Shown piece after piece: positions 7,175-16,631 of a stretch of DNA of 64,000 nucleotides (its first letter is position 1; every line of letters starts with the position of its first letter). The translations under genes were made by a program, and so were the position numbers. Origin of the DNA: an uncultured Chitinophagaceae bacterium (GTDB taxonomy: Bacteria > Bacteroidota > Bacteroidia > Chitinophagales > Chitinophagaceae); contig CALGAP010000011.1 in NCBI GenBank assembly GCA_937958995.1, positions 1 through 64,000 on the forward strand, read 5' to 3'. The notes under the pieces are model-generated. The model ran no database searches. It was not told where the DNA came from and saw nothing but the letters and a program-made list of their open reading frames with translations.

Positions 7175-9691
7175 TTAAAATCCTTTCTTTTGATTTAATG
7201 CTATAATATTTGCCAGCAACCGGTATGCGCCCGGCACGCCGGCGGGAAGTTCGCGGAAAAAGACGAGACCGGTGTACACAAATTTTCCTTTCCCATAATT
7301 TGCGATGATCAGGCTGCCTTTATGCATCGCCGGATCGCCCGGGTCTTTCATCGCCAACGGCGCTTCATAAGCGGGATCCAGTTTATCGGCAAAATAAATT
7401 CCCCTCTCCTGCACCCAGTTCTCAAAATCCTTATCGGTAATCTTGTTGGGATAGTTCAACACCTGGTGTTTGGGCAGTAAAAATTCCACCTTCGAATTTT
7501 CATCTGTCACACGATTGCGGCTGATATCAAAGGGATATGGTCCCATTTTCTTCGTAACAGAACTGATAAAATTGCTGGTATTGTATTGCACGATGAGGTT
7601 GCCCCCGTTTTTCACATAATTCATCAGCACTTCGTATTTGCCCTCCAGCCAGTCGTGCACGTTGTATGCGCGCACGCCCGTAATCACCGCATCCAGCGTA
7701 GCCAGTTTGGGTAAAACAATATCGTCCGCATTCAGAAAAACCACTTCATAACCCATGGCCTGCAGCGCCTCGGGCACATTATCGCCCGCGCCGCGTATAT
7801 AGCCGACGCGCTTGCCCACCACCTTCACTTCGTCGGTCAGCACCTTCACTTTCGATTGATAGAAATAATGTACGGCGGGGATATGATCGTATTTCACCAG
7901 CCGCATATAATTGCTGTAAGGTTGCTCTTTCACAGAATCTCTCAACACAATGGCAGCACTGAGCTCGGTATTGCTTTTTACTTTCAGCAAAGTATCCAGC
8001 AGGAAATGAACTTCGGTAGTCCTGTTTTTATCCAGCGAAAGCACCGCGGGCTTTCTGCTGAGCGTTGTTTGTCCGTTCGAGAAAGTGATTTCACCCGCCT
8101 TCGTGCCTTTTTCCGAAAGACTCTGGTAGCGCACCATAATGCGCGGCGGCACTTTAGGCACTACGTTGTTCAGCACCACCGAGGGAAACACGCTTACAAT
8201 TACCGGCGGTACGGTAATCACCGGTTCATATAACTCACCCTTTACCGGGTCGGTATATTTATATTGAAGCGGGTAATTTTGGTTGACGGTTAAATTTTCT
8301 TTGTAATAATACGATACCCGCACATCATTGGGATCGTTGCGCGGATTCATCAGCAGCGCCTGCGCACTCACGCTGAAAGCGCCTTCGGTCATCTGCTCAC
8401 GCAGCCAATAAGGCTGATCCTGCATAAAACCACCGCGTACCAGTCGCGTGATATAAATTATTTTCGGCACATTATACGGCAGGGTTTCATTGATCGTGAT
8501 CGTGGTGTCGATATAATGTATGGACAGTTTGCTTACCGGTACATGGCTGCGATTGATTACTGAAAACCTGATTAGCAACGAATCGCCGGTCACCGCAAAA
8601 GGTTGCGAGGTGGTAGCTTCAAAATATAGCCCTGTACAGGCGCTGATCAGCTTGTCGATTTCTTTTAGCTTATGCGTTACCCAGCGCGATTCATTGAGGT
8701 TATCGTGAAAATGTTCGCGGAGTTGTATCAAACCGGCGACAGTTTTTTCAGGTTGTGTGAAATCGAATTGCTGCAATAAGTTTTGCACCATTCCTTCAAC
8801 AGATGCATCACCCGTTCTTTTCCAGGTGATATCCACTCCATCCATCAGGTCGGTAAAAACCGTATCGCCGGCAATCGGCACAAAATATTCAAAAGCATCA
8901 CCGCGCTGCGAAGCTACGCCAAAGCCCTGGCTCTTATGCTGGCTGCGGCTGTGCGCAGCTATTTCACCATAACTTTTCCCCAGCAAAGCATTATAACCAC
9001 CTACATTAATCCTGTACTGGTTGCTGCTGGTTGTATTGGTATTACCGAAATTGAATGTATTCCACAACACGCGTTTGGCCTGCCAGGGTTTAAGTCCGAA
9101 TTTGAAATGTTCGGGAAAACGATTGGGATCAGCGGCTGCAAAAAATCCTTCGCGCGCCAGTATAGCCGAGGCCGAGTGATGACCATGACCCGCGCGGCTG
9201 TCTTCCGGGAAACGGGTAATGATAACGTCGGGTTGAAAATACCTGATCACAAACACCACATCGCTTAGTATTTTTTCTTTATTCCAAATGGTGAATGTCT
9301 CTTCGGGATTTTTTGAAAAACCAAAATCGCGGGCGGTTGAAAAAAACTGCTCTGCACCATCCACGCGGCGTGCAGCCAGCAATTCTTCCGTGCGAATCAA
9401 TCCGAGGGTTACACCCTGCTCGTCGCCGATGAGGTTCTGACCACCATCGCCACGGGTGAGCGAGAGATAGGCGGTGCGGTATTTTCTTTCTTTGGAGAGA
9501 TAGGTGAGCAGGCCGGTATTTTCATCGTCGGGGTGGGCACCTACATACAGCACAGAGCCCAGCACATTCAGTTTCCGCAACTGCTCGTAAATATCAGCTG
9601 AAGTGTTGCCATTGTTGACTTGCGCGACAGTATGCAAACAAAAAAATGCAAGACATACTGGCAAAATACTTGTCCGGAAGTTGAAGTTCAT
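7175..9691 (-). CDS. Secreted PIG-L (LmbE-like) deacetylase with C-terminal extension
   Basis: An 838-aa protein with a signal peptide (about 1-24). The N-terminal PIG-L domain has the zinc motif AHPDDE (52-57) and the downstream GHGHHSAS (168-175), both characteristic of N-acetylglucosamine-type deacetylases such as LmbE and MshB. A beta-rich middle region follows. The last about 210 residues (from about GYIRGAGDNVPEAL) resemble the glutamine-amidotransferase-like fold seen at the end of long Bacteroidota PIG-L proteins. It should remove acetyl groups from an amino sugar or glycoconjugate in the periplasm or outside. It leads an operon with two small membrane proteins and an SSS symporter, suggesting deacetylation coupled to uptake. 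Confidence 0.87.
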   Translation of the reverse strand: MNFNFRTSILPVCLAFFCLHTVAQVNNGNTSADIYEQLRKLNVLGSVLYVGAHPDDENTGLLTYLSKERKYRTAYLSLTRGDGGQNLIGDEQGVTLGLIRTEELLAARRVDGAEQFFSTARDFGFSKNPEETFTIWNKEKILSDVVFVIRYFQPDVIITRFPEDSRAGHGHHSASAILAREGFFAAADPNRFPEHFKFGLKPWQAKRVLWNTFNFGNTNTTSSNQYRINVGGYNALLGKSYGEIAAHSRSQHKSQGFGVASQRGDAFEYFVPIAGDTVFTDLMDGVDITWKRTGDASVEGMVQNLLQQFDFTQPEKTVAGLIQLREHFHDNLNESRWVTHKLKEIDKLISACTGLYFEATTSQPFAVTGDSLLIRFSVINRSHVPVSKLSIHYIDTTITINETLPYNVPKIIYITRLVRGGFMQDQPYWLREQMTEGAFSVSAQALLMNPRNDPNDVRVSYYYKENLTVNQNYPLQYKYTDPVKGELYEPVITVPPVIVSVFPSVVLNNVVPKVPPRIMVRYQSLSEKGTKAGEITFSNGQTTLSRKPAVLSLDKNRTTEVHFLLDTLLKVKSNTELSAAIVLRDSVKEQPYSNYMRLVKYDHIPAVHYFYQSKVKVLTDEVKVVGKRVGYIRGAGDNVPEALQAMGYEVVFLNADDIVLPKLATLDAVITGVRAYNVHDWLEGKYEVLMNYVKNGGNLIVQYNTSNFISSVTKKMGPYPFDISRNRVTDENSKVEFLLPKHQVLNYPNKITDKDFENWVQERGIYFADKLDPAYEAPLAMKDPGDPAMHKGSLIIANYGKGKFVYTGLVFFRELPAGVPGAYRLLANIIALNQKKGF

Positions 9692-9772
9692 GCAAACAGA
9701 AATTTGATTCTCTGCGATCAGATTTGAAATTTATGTCCCGATATATATTGATTGTTGCTTATTCCTTCCTAT

Positions 9773-11197
9773 TTATTGATCCAACCAGTTTATTAATTCC
9801 ATAGCCGTGCCCATAGGGTCGGTGGTAGAATTGGTCAACATCACTACGGCATTTTTCGTCTCCGGGTTCACCACCAGCGCAGAGCAGTAACCACCTGTCT
9901 GCCCGTTGTGAAATACATACTTCTTTCCTTTGCTGGTCACGAAATGCCAGCCCAGTCCTACGCGCTTTCCATCTTTTTCAAAGGTCAGCTGGTGCGACAA
10001 TGCAATGGCTTTGGCAAGCGGCGTGTTACCACCATCCAGCTGTGCTTTGGCGTACAACAGCATATCGCGCACGCAAGAGCGAATGCCGCCAGCAGCTGCC
10101 AGTGCCTGGAACTCCCAGGAATTTACAGCACGGTCGCGGTTGTATGCCTGCGCAAAATTTTGTTTGCCTGATTCAGTCAATGTTAAGCGCGTATTGCTCA
10201 TCTCCAGCGGTTCGGTAATAATTTCCTTCACCAGCTGTTCATACGATTTGCCCGACACGCGTTCGAGTATGGTGCCCAACAAACCCACTGCCAGGTTAGA
10301 GTAATCGTATTGCGCGCCGGGTTCGCGCTGGAGTTTGAAATTTTTCAAAAACCTGAACAGCTTTTGCTCATCGTAGTTCTTGTAAGGGTTCATCATATCT
10401 GCCCCTTCAAACATATTGCCCGGCAATCGTGGCAGACCCGAGGAATGATTGCTGAGCGAAGCCAGCGTCACTTTTTTACCGTTATAGCTCAGTTCGGGAA
10501 TAGAGTCGGGTAGGTATTTATTCACCGGATCGTCCAACTTCACTATTTCCTGCTGCGCAAAATACGCCAGCAATATGCCGGTGAATGTTTTTGAAATGGA
10601 ACCTATTTCGTATAAAGTGAATTTGGTGGGAGCTGTCTTGTTGCCTATTACAGTCTCACCATAACCATAACTATGCAGGTTGCCATTGGTGAGCACACCC
10701 ACGGCAATACTTGCCGCTTTGTTGTTTGACAAAAAAGTTTTCGAGAGTGAATCCGTCTTTCTGTCAAGCGCCGCTATGTTCGTGCGTTTTTCCTGCGGGG
10801 CAACGGCCTCCGATTGCGCTGGTATCTCGGCGGCTACGGCCAGGAAAAAATCTTCCAGTTGTCCTTCGCGGTTGACGGTGATGCCCAGATCCATTTTTGC
10901 ATTTTTGAAACTGGCAACATAATATACCGTGCTGTCGGCAATTTGTCTGAAAGTATAGGAAACGATCTGTCCGTATACCGAGTGCTGGTCGTGCATGCGG
11001 CCGCGGAAGTACATTTCATATGGCCAGCGCCTTTTAAAAAGTGAGCCGCCCAGGTGATAGAGCGAATCGAACGCACTGCGATTATATAAACTCACTACCC
11101 GCGAAGCGTATGCGTCAGCTTTCTGTCGCAATGACGTCTGAGCACTGGCGCCGGAAAACGACAATAAGAGTATAAGCAGGTAAAAGTTTATCCTCAT
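9773..11197 (-). CDS. Serine hydrolase, beta-lactamase class C/penicillin-binding fold
   Basis: From the ATG at 11197 (MRINFYLL) the protein is 474 aa, with a signal peptide cut near ASAQ. An N-terminal domain of about 110 residues (LYNRSAFDSLYHLG) resembles the DUF3887-type module found before such hydrolases. The catalytic domain shows SISK (S-x-x-K, about 200-203), the YSN motif (YDYSNLAVG) and HNGQTGGY (the KTG-equivalent HxG). It probably acts as a D-amino-acid peptidase or esterase in the envelope rather than as a drug-resistance lactamase, but the substrate is not determinable. The start was moved 8 codons inward so that the signal peptide begins properly. Confidence 0.85.
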   Translation of the reverse strand: MRINFYLLILLLSFSGASAQTSLRQKADAYASRVVSLYNRSAFDSLYHLGGSLFKRRWPYEMYFRGRMHDQHSVYGQIVSYTFRQIADSTVYYVASFKNAKMDLGITVNREGQLEDFFLAVAAEIPAQSEAVAPQEKRTNIAALDRKTDSLSKTFLSNNKAASIAVGVLTNGNLHSYGYGETVIGNKTAPTKFTLYEIGSISKTFTGILLAYFAQQEIVKLDDPVNKYLPDSIPELSYNGKKVTLASLSNHSSGLPRLPGNMFEGADMMNPYKNYDEQKLFRFLKNFKLQREPGAQYDYSNLAVGLLGTILERVSGKSYEQLVKEIITEPLEMSNTRLTLTESGKQNFAQAYNRDRAVNSWEFQALAAAGGIRSCVRDMLLYAKAQLDGGNTPLAKAIALSHQLTFEKDGKRVGLGWHFVTSKGKKYVFHNGQTGGYCSALVVNPETKNAVVMLTNSTTDPMGTAMELINWLDQ

Positions 11198-11273
11198 ATG
11201 TCCAGCAGTTAAAAGGCCCAAAATAAAGCAAACCGTCGTGGTTTATCAATCCATTTACAGATTTTAACAACAA

Positions 11274-13814
11274 TTAATCCTGGCCCACCAGGAATATGGC
11301 ATTACCCAGAAGCAGCTTGCCATTTTCCCAGAAACTCCTGAATATGGGGTCATCGGCGAGATATACCAGGCTGCCACGGCCCATATGCTGAACGCCAAAC
11401 AAGAGGCCGTCTCGCAGTTTTTGCTTCAGGTTTGAACCCACAAAACCCGCCACCTGGTTGTCCTTCTTGATCACGCCCACGTTCCAGCCATTGTCTTTAA
11501 AGAATTCATATATACGGTCGTCCTGCTTCAGGGTAAAATAAGTGGCATCATATCCAAAAGCCAGCGGATGCGAGTTGTCGAGCTCTACTTTGAAAATGGC
11601 GCCGGGACTGAAATTAGACAGGTAATCGCGTTCGCGGTTTTCATATCGACGCAGGAAGCTATAATCGGAGCCACTATCTTTCTTTCCGTCTTTTTTATCA
11701 TCATCCTGTTTCATTTTGATACCCCAGTCGCCTCGCGCCAGCTGGGCCACCGCATTTTCCAAAGCAATGATTTTCCCCCCGCCGCGCACCCAGTCTTTCA
11801 ATCCATCTGCAGCGGATTTATCACCAAGAAAACGATAATTGCCATCTGGCAATATCAACACATTCACCTCATTTAATACTGCCGGATTGAGATCATTGGT
11901 TCCAATTACATTCACCGGGTAGTTGATGGTTTCATCGAAGAAATGCCAGAGCTGGCCCATGCTCAGCGACGATACGCCCTCTCCTGCCAGCAATGCAATC
12001 TTTGGCTTTTGAATTACATGCACCCGGTCCGATCCAAAATCAAATCCTTTATCAACAAGTGTGGACGATATAGCCTGGTAGCTTACGCCCGCATTTTTGG
12101 CGGCAGTCTCCACAATTGCAGCCAGTTGCTGACCCGCCTGCTGGTTGCCTGCGCGGGTAATGATCAGCGTGCCGCGATCGTAGTCTTGTTGACCAGCGGA
12201 AAAAGGCTGCTCAGAAAAACGCACTTTAATCCCTTTTTGCAACAGTTCGCCCAGGAAGCGCATACTATGCACACCGTTCCACCGCACCAGCCAGGCCGCG
12301 GTGCCTTCGCCGGCGGGAACGCTCGTGTTCACGGTGGCTACGCTTTGCGTTTTGGCAAGACCAGTCACATAAGTATTCAACCCATAAGTCAGCAGTCCAT
12401 AGCTGAAGGGAATAGACCAGGCAGTAATGTCGTAGGTGGCTGAATCGCTCAGCTTTGACTCGCGCTCAAACAACACTTTCAGCAGTGTAGAGTTAGGTTG
12501 ATTGGCGTTGATGATTATATCGCGGTTGGTGGTCTTGAATTGTTCTGTCTTGCCGGTGAAATAATTAAAACCGGTATAGCTGCCATTATTATTCGCATCA
12601 TACCATTCAATCTTGTTCCTGTCCAGCAGCACTTTCAGGCGCGAGAGCCGGTCGCCCTCATCGGCTTTCACCACATAGGCTTTATAATCGCCCAGCGGCG
12701 TGGTGCGTGCTTTGTCGTAATATTTTTTAAACTCCTGCACTACCCTTGCGGCATTGATCGAAGTAATTTCTACGGTAGACATACCAGTGGTGAAATGATG
12801 ATATAAACGGTCCCATAGTGTGAGCGTGTCGCCTGCACTGGTAATCACTGCTGCGCCGCTGCGGCTATGACCAGCTTGTTCGTACGTCATGCCAATAGCG
12901 CCGCGATACAACGGATAGGTATCACCGTAACTGGGATAAAACAGATCGAAGCGTTCTTTGGTAAAGAACAACCAGCCATTCTGGTCGAAATATTTTGCAT
13001 TGTTCTTGCCGATAGTCACCTGGAACTCGCGCTGCCAGTTGGTAATCACTTCATGGTAGGGCTCTGCGGCTGGCGCGAAATAATAGGGATTGTTATATCC
13101 CTGCTCGTGAAAATCAACATGCACGTGGGGCAACCATTGATTGTATTTGGCAATACGCTGCTGCGATTCCACCTGCGTTTGCCATACCCAGTCGCGGTTG
13201 AGGTCGAAATAATAATGGTTCGATCTCCCTCCCGGCCAGGGTTCCGAATGTTCGCGGGTAAAAGGAACGGGATTGGGCTTCTTACCCACCACCGAATTGT
13301 ACCAGTTCACATAGCGGTCGCGGCCATCCGGATTAATGCAGGGATCGATGATCACTACCGTATTTTTCAACCATTCTTTCGCTTTATTATTATTTGGGTT
13401 CGCCAGTTCATATAAGGTAAGCATGGCCGCTTCAGAAGAGGAGGCCTCATTGCCATGTACGTTATAACTCATCCATACAACAGTGGGTGCATTCACATCG
13501 CCGTCAGTCTTGTCGTTCGACATACCCGCCAGCCGCAGGTTATTCTGGCGGATCTGTTCCAGTTTTACCATATTCTCAGGCGAAGAGATATATAACAAAA
13601 GCAGCGGCCTGCCTTCGTTGGTCACGCCATATTGTTCCAGTTTCACCATATTACTGCTGGTTTCTGCAACATGCCGGCAGTAGTTCACCAGGTTGTGATG
13701 CGACGTGTACTTACTACCCAGCGGGTAACCTAAAAATTGTTCGGGGGATTTGGTTTGGGAAAAACTAACAAAAGCTACAAATAACAGGAGCAGTGTAACA
13801 ATTTTACGCTTCAT
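11274..13814 (-). CDS. Secreted M14 family zinc carboxypeptidase
   Basis: An 846-aa protein with a signal peptide (1-19). The N-terminal M14 domain (about 25-370) has HGNE (His120, Glu123) as the first two zinc ligands and a candidate third at His236 in HVDFHEQG. DLNRDWVWQTQ lies between them, as in Bacteroidota M14 peptidases. The catalytic Glu is plausibly in MTYEQAGHS. The long C-terminal part (about 400-846) contains a flavodoxin/GATase-like segment (IALLAGEGVSSLSM, VLILPDGNY). Predicted to trim C-terminal residues from peptides outside the inner membrane. It stands alone on the reverse strand. Confidence 0.85.
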   Translation of the reverse strand: MKRKIVTLLLLFVAFVSFSQTKSPEQFLGYPLGSKYTSHHNLVNYCRHVAETSSNMVKLEQYGVTNEGRPLLLLYISSPENMVKLEQIRQNNLRLAGMSNDKTDGDVNAPTVVWMSYNVHGNEASSSEAAMLTLYELANPNNNKAKEWLKNTVVIIDPCINPDGRDRYVNWYNSVVGKKPNPVPFTREHSEPWPGGRSNHYYFDLNRDWVWQTQVESQQRIAKYNQWLPHVHVDFHEQGYNNPYYFAPAAEPYHEVITNWQREFQVTIGKNNAKYFDQNGWLFFTKERFDLFYPSYGDTYPLYRGAIGMTYEQAGHSRSGAAVITSAGDTLTLWDRLYHHFTTGMSTVEITSINAARVVQEFKKYYDKARTTPLGDYKAYVVKADEGDRLSRLKVLLDRNKIEWYDANNNGSYTGFNYFTGKTEQFKTTNRDIIINANQPNSTLLKVLFERESKLSDSATYDITAWSIPFSYGLLTYGLNTYVTGLAKTQSVATVNTSVPAGEGTAAWLVRWNGVHSMRFLGELLQKGIKVRFSEQPFSAGQQDYDRGTLIITRAGNQQAGQQLAAIVETAAKNAGVSYQAISSTLVDKGFDFGSDRVHVIQKPKIALLAGEGVSSLSMGQLWHFFDETINYPVNVIGTNDLNPAVLNEVNVLILPDGNYRFLGDKSAADGLKDWVRGGGKIIALENAVAQLARGDWGIKMKQDDDKKDGKKDSGSDYSFLRRYENRERDYLSNFSPGAIFKVELDNSHPLAFGYDATYFTLKQDDRIYEFFKDNGWNVGVIKKDNQVAGFVGSNLKQKLRDGLLFGVQHMGRGSLVYLADDPIFRSFWENGKLLLGNAIFLVGQD

Positions 13815-13842
13815 AATCAGTAGAAATGAAACGTGAATGTAG

Positions 13843-13873
13843 CAAAAAAAAGCATCCCCTTCCGGGAATGCTT
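13843..13873 (-). terminator. Reverse-strand hairpin with T-run upstream of the M14 gene
   Basis: AAGCAT/ATGCTT arms (13850-13855 with 13868-13873) and an inner CCC/GGG with one bulge are followed on the reverse strand by eight T. It lies about 30 nt before the M14 start codon, so it either stops read-through from the right or acts as a leader attenuator. Confidence 0.5.
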
Positions 13874-13898
13874 CTATTCTCTCATGTGACGCGAGTTC

Positions 13899-13995
13899 GT
13901 TTCGCGTTTTGGGTTTAGTGTTTTGGGTGGCTGCTGCGCGTTATCATGCATTTTGCACTTGAAGAGCCCGAAACTCCCAACCCGAAATGCGAAAC
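13899..13995. repeat. Copy A of the GTTTCGGGTTT intergenic repeat family
   Basis: The ends are imperfect inverted repeats: GTTTCGCGTTTTGGGTT at the left and AACCCGAAATGCGAAAC at the right. The left arm continues into GTGTTTTGGGTGGCTGCTGCGCG, nearly identical to the copy at 62016-62113. Four bases after the right end comes TAAATTTA, a near-consensus -7 box for the gamma-glutamyltransferase gene. Confidence 0.75.
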
Positions 13996-14065
13996 AAAAT
14001 AAATTTATGGAAATTCGCGCATCCAAAAAAACAATGGCTTGCTTTACTTTATTAATTTTAACTCA

Positions 14066-15787
14066 ATGCGCATTTTTATGATCCGAATTGTTGGTTTGCT
14101 GGTACTGGCCGTATACTTTGCTTCCTGCTCATCGAGTAATACACCCGGTTCCCTTCCCGTAAATCCCTATCAATACAGTATTCAGAAAAAAGTGGAGTGC
14201 CGTGCAGGTGCTGTGGTATCGGCTCATCCCCTGGCCAGCGAAGCGGGTGTTGCTATCATGAAAATGGGTGGAAATGCTTTTGATGCAGCCATTGCTACAC
14301 AACTGGCATTGGCCGTAGTTTATCCCGAAGCCGGAAATATCGGCGGCGGCGGCTTTACAGTTGCCCACTTGTCAGACGGCCGCACGTTAGCGATCGATTA
14401 CCGCGAGACCGCCCCTGCCAAAGCGCATCGCGATATGTATCTCGACTCTGCGGGCAATGCCCTATTATCAAAAAGCCAGAACGGTCACCTGGCCGCGGGT
14501 GTACCCGGTGCCGTGGCTGGTATTTTCGCCACCTATAAATATGCCAAACTGCCTTTTGAGAAATTAATTCACCCCGCCATCGAGCTCGCAGAAAAAGGTT
14601 ATGCCATCACCGAAGCCGAAGCCCGCGGATTGAACCGCTCGCAGGAAGAATTTGCAAAATACAATACCATCATGCCCGTATTTGTAAAGACCGGCGGATG
14701 GAAAGCAGGCGACACGCTGGTGCAAAAAGATTTAGCCAATACACTTAAAAGAATCCGCGATAATGGACAAGCCGGTTTTTATGAAGGTGAAACCGCCCGG
14801 CTCATTGTTGAAGAAATGCAGCGCGGCGGCGGAATTATTTCAGCTGAAGACCTGAAAAACTACCAGGCCAAGGAAAGACCAGCCGTTGTTTTTGACTATA
14901 AAGGATACTCCATCATCACTATGCCACTGCCCAGCAGCGGCGGTGTGTTGCTGCCGATGATGATGAATATGATAGCCACACAGCCGGTAAAAGATTACGG
15001 TTTTCTTTCGGCGCAACACGTGCAGTTGATGACTGAAATTGAAAGACGCGCCTATGCCGACCGCGCCAAATACCTGGGCGATGCCGACTTTTTCAAAGTG
15101 CCCGTACAGCAACTCACCAGTGAAGCCTATGCCCGCGAACGTATGAAAGACTACAGCCCGAACAAAGCAGGCAACAGTGTTGCTATACAAGCCGGCATTA
15201 TTCCCGAAAGCGAAGAGACCACCCACTTCAGCGTGTACGACTCTGCCGGTAATGCCGTTGCCGTAACCACTACGCTAAACGGCGGCTATGGCAGCTATAC
15301 CGTGGTGGGCGGCGCGGGATTCCTATTAAATAATGAAATGGACGACTTCAGCGTGAAACCCGGCGTACCAAATATGTATGGCGCCGTGGGTGCCGAAGCC
15401 AATGCCATTGAACCGGGCAAACGCATGCTGAGTTCGATGACGCCCACCATTGTGCTGAAAGACAAAAAACCTTATATCATCACCGGCACTCCCGGCGGCA
15501 CCACCATCACCACTTCGGTATTCCAGACATTGGTGAACCTGCTGGAGTTTGGTATGAGCGCTGAAGACGCGGTAAACAAACCCAAGTTTCATCATCAATG
15601 GCTCCCCGATACGATACAGGTGGAAAAAGAGTTTCCGATGGAAGTGCGAACACAATTGGAACAAATGGGTTATAAGTTGAGGCAGCGTTCCACCATCGGC
15701 AGGACCGAATTGATATTGGTCTGGCCCGATGGCCGCATTGAAGCCGTGGCCGACAAGCGCGGCGAAGATCACGCGGCAGGCTATTAA
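14066..15787 (+). CDS. ggt: Gamma-glutamyltransferase lipoprotein
   Basis: From the ATG at 14066 the protein is 573 aa. It begins with a lipoprotein signal whose lipobox ends FASC, so it should be anchored to a membrane outside the cytoplasm. The Ntn-hydrolase gamma-glutamyltranspeptidase pattern is complete: GGNAFDAAIA and GNIGGGGF early, PLPSSGG in the middle, and the autoprocessing Thr in EETTHFSVYD, which becomes the small-subunit nucleophile, followed by VTTTLNGGYGS. Further conserved segments are MLSSMTPTIV and GTPGGTTI. It cleaves or transfers gamma-glutamyl groups from glutathione-like peptides. The TTG at 14039 in the same frame was rejected as start because it would precede the lipoprotein signal. 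Confidence 0.93.
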   Translation: MRIFMIRIVGLLVLAVYFASCSSSNTPGSLPVNPYQYSIQKKVECRAGAVVSAHPLASEAGVAIMKMGGNAFDAAIATQLALAVVYPEAGNIGGGGFTVAHLSDGRTLAIDYRETAPAKAHRDMYLDSAGNALLSKSQNGHLAAGVPGAVAGIFATYKYAKLPFEKLIHPAIELAEKGYAITEAEARGLNRSQEEFAKYNTIMPVFVKTGGWKAGDTLVQKDLANTLKRIRDNGQAGFYEGETARLIVEEMQRGGGIISAEDLKNYQAKERPAVVFDYKGYSIITMPLPSSGGVLLPMMMNMIATQPVKDYGFLSAQHVQLMTEIERRAYADRAKYLGDADFFKVPVQQLTSEAYARERMKDYSPNKAGNSVAIQAGIIPESEETTHFSVYDSAGNAVAVTTTLNGGYGSYTVVGGAGFLLNNEMDDFSVKPGVPNMYGAVGAEANAIEPGKRMLSSMTPTIVLKDKKPYIITGTPGGTTITTSVFQTLVNLLEFGMSAEDAVNKPKFHHQWLPDTIQVEKEFPMEVRTQLEQMGYKLRQRSTIGRTELILVWPDGRIEAVADKRGEDHAAGY

Positions 15788-15790
15788 AAA

Positions 15791-16357
15791 ATGAGTCTTA
15801 TGAGTAATTCTCTTGGCAAGGCCTATCTCGAAACAGCGATCAAACGCTTACGCTACTATAAGAAATTAGCCGACCAGACCTTCGAACAGGTAGCCGACCA
15901 GGATTTTCACTTTGCCCCTAACGAGGCGTCGAACAGTATTGCCGTCATCATTCAGCATATGGCCGGCAATATGCTTAGCCGCTGGACCAATTTCCTGACC
16001 GAAGACGGCGAAAAGGAATGGCGCCGGCGCGATACCGAGTTTGAACCTCAAAACTATTCGAGGACGCAGTTGATTGAACTTTGGGAAAAAGGATGGCAGT
16101 GCCTGTTCAATGCGCTGGAAAGTCTGCGGGAAGAAGACTTGCTGAAAACCGTCACCATCAGGCAGGAGCCATTGCTGGTGGTAGACGCCATTAACAGGCA
16201 ACTGGCACATTACCCGCACCACGTTGGACAGATCATTTATGTGGGTAAAATCATTAAGGGTAATGACTGGAAGACTTTGTCAATTGCAAAGGGCAAGAGC
16301 GAAGAGTACAACAAGAGCGATGGTATTAAGGACCCGGCCAATGTAAAAAAGAATTAA
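15791..16357 (+). CDS. DinB-like (DUF1572) protein
   Basis: A 188-aa protein that starts 3 bp after the ggt stop, so it is probably translated from the same mRNA. The four-helix DinB/DUF1572 pattern is visible: a His in the IIQHMAGNMLSRW helix and a second His pair in LAHYPHHVGQIIYVG, which together would bind a divalent metal. Members are thought to be metal-dependent thiol-handling enzymes or relatives, but most are uncharacterised. Adjacency to ggt hints at thiol or glutathione-type metabolism; this is inference. Confidence 0.82.
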   Translation: MSLMSNSLGKAYLETAIKRLRYYKKLADQTFEQVADQDFHFAPNEASNSIAVIIQHMAGNMLSRWTNFLTEDGEKEWRRRDTEFEPQNYSRTQLIELWEKGWQCLFNALESLREEDLLKTVTIRQEPLLVVDAINRQLAHYPHHVGQIIYVGKIIKGNDWKTLSIAKGKSEEYNKSDGIKDPANVKKN

Positions 16358-16631
16358 AAATTGATATATGTGGCAATAAGCCGCATTTTCCGTCCGTTGA
16401 ACTTTACAACTGATCCAAGCCCTGTAAAATCAATTAGATAGCTAACAAAAATTTCGCGCGACCTTTATGCAGTCGTGTGCTTGCCTGCCGTTTATGTTTT
16501 TCCGGCTGTTAAAGCATCCGGAAAGTTGTGAATTTTCAACGCATTGGTACTGAATTTGTACGGGTACAGCTATTCCCGTAATTTAACCTAATACACAGAC
16601 CCTGAGAAAGTTTTGGAAAATATCCCGAACC

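Noticed and set aside
9773..11197. Antibiotic-resistance beta-lactamase
   Set aside because: It has the fold, but the N-terminal DUF3887-like domain and the HxG motif fit an envelope peptidase/esterase; resistance cannot be claimed.
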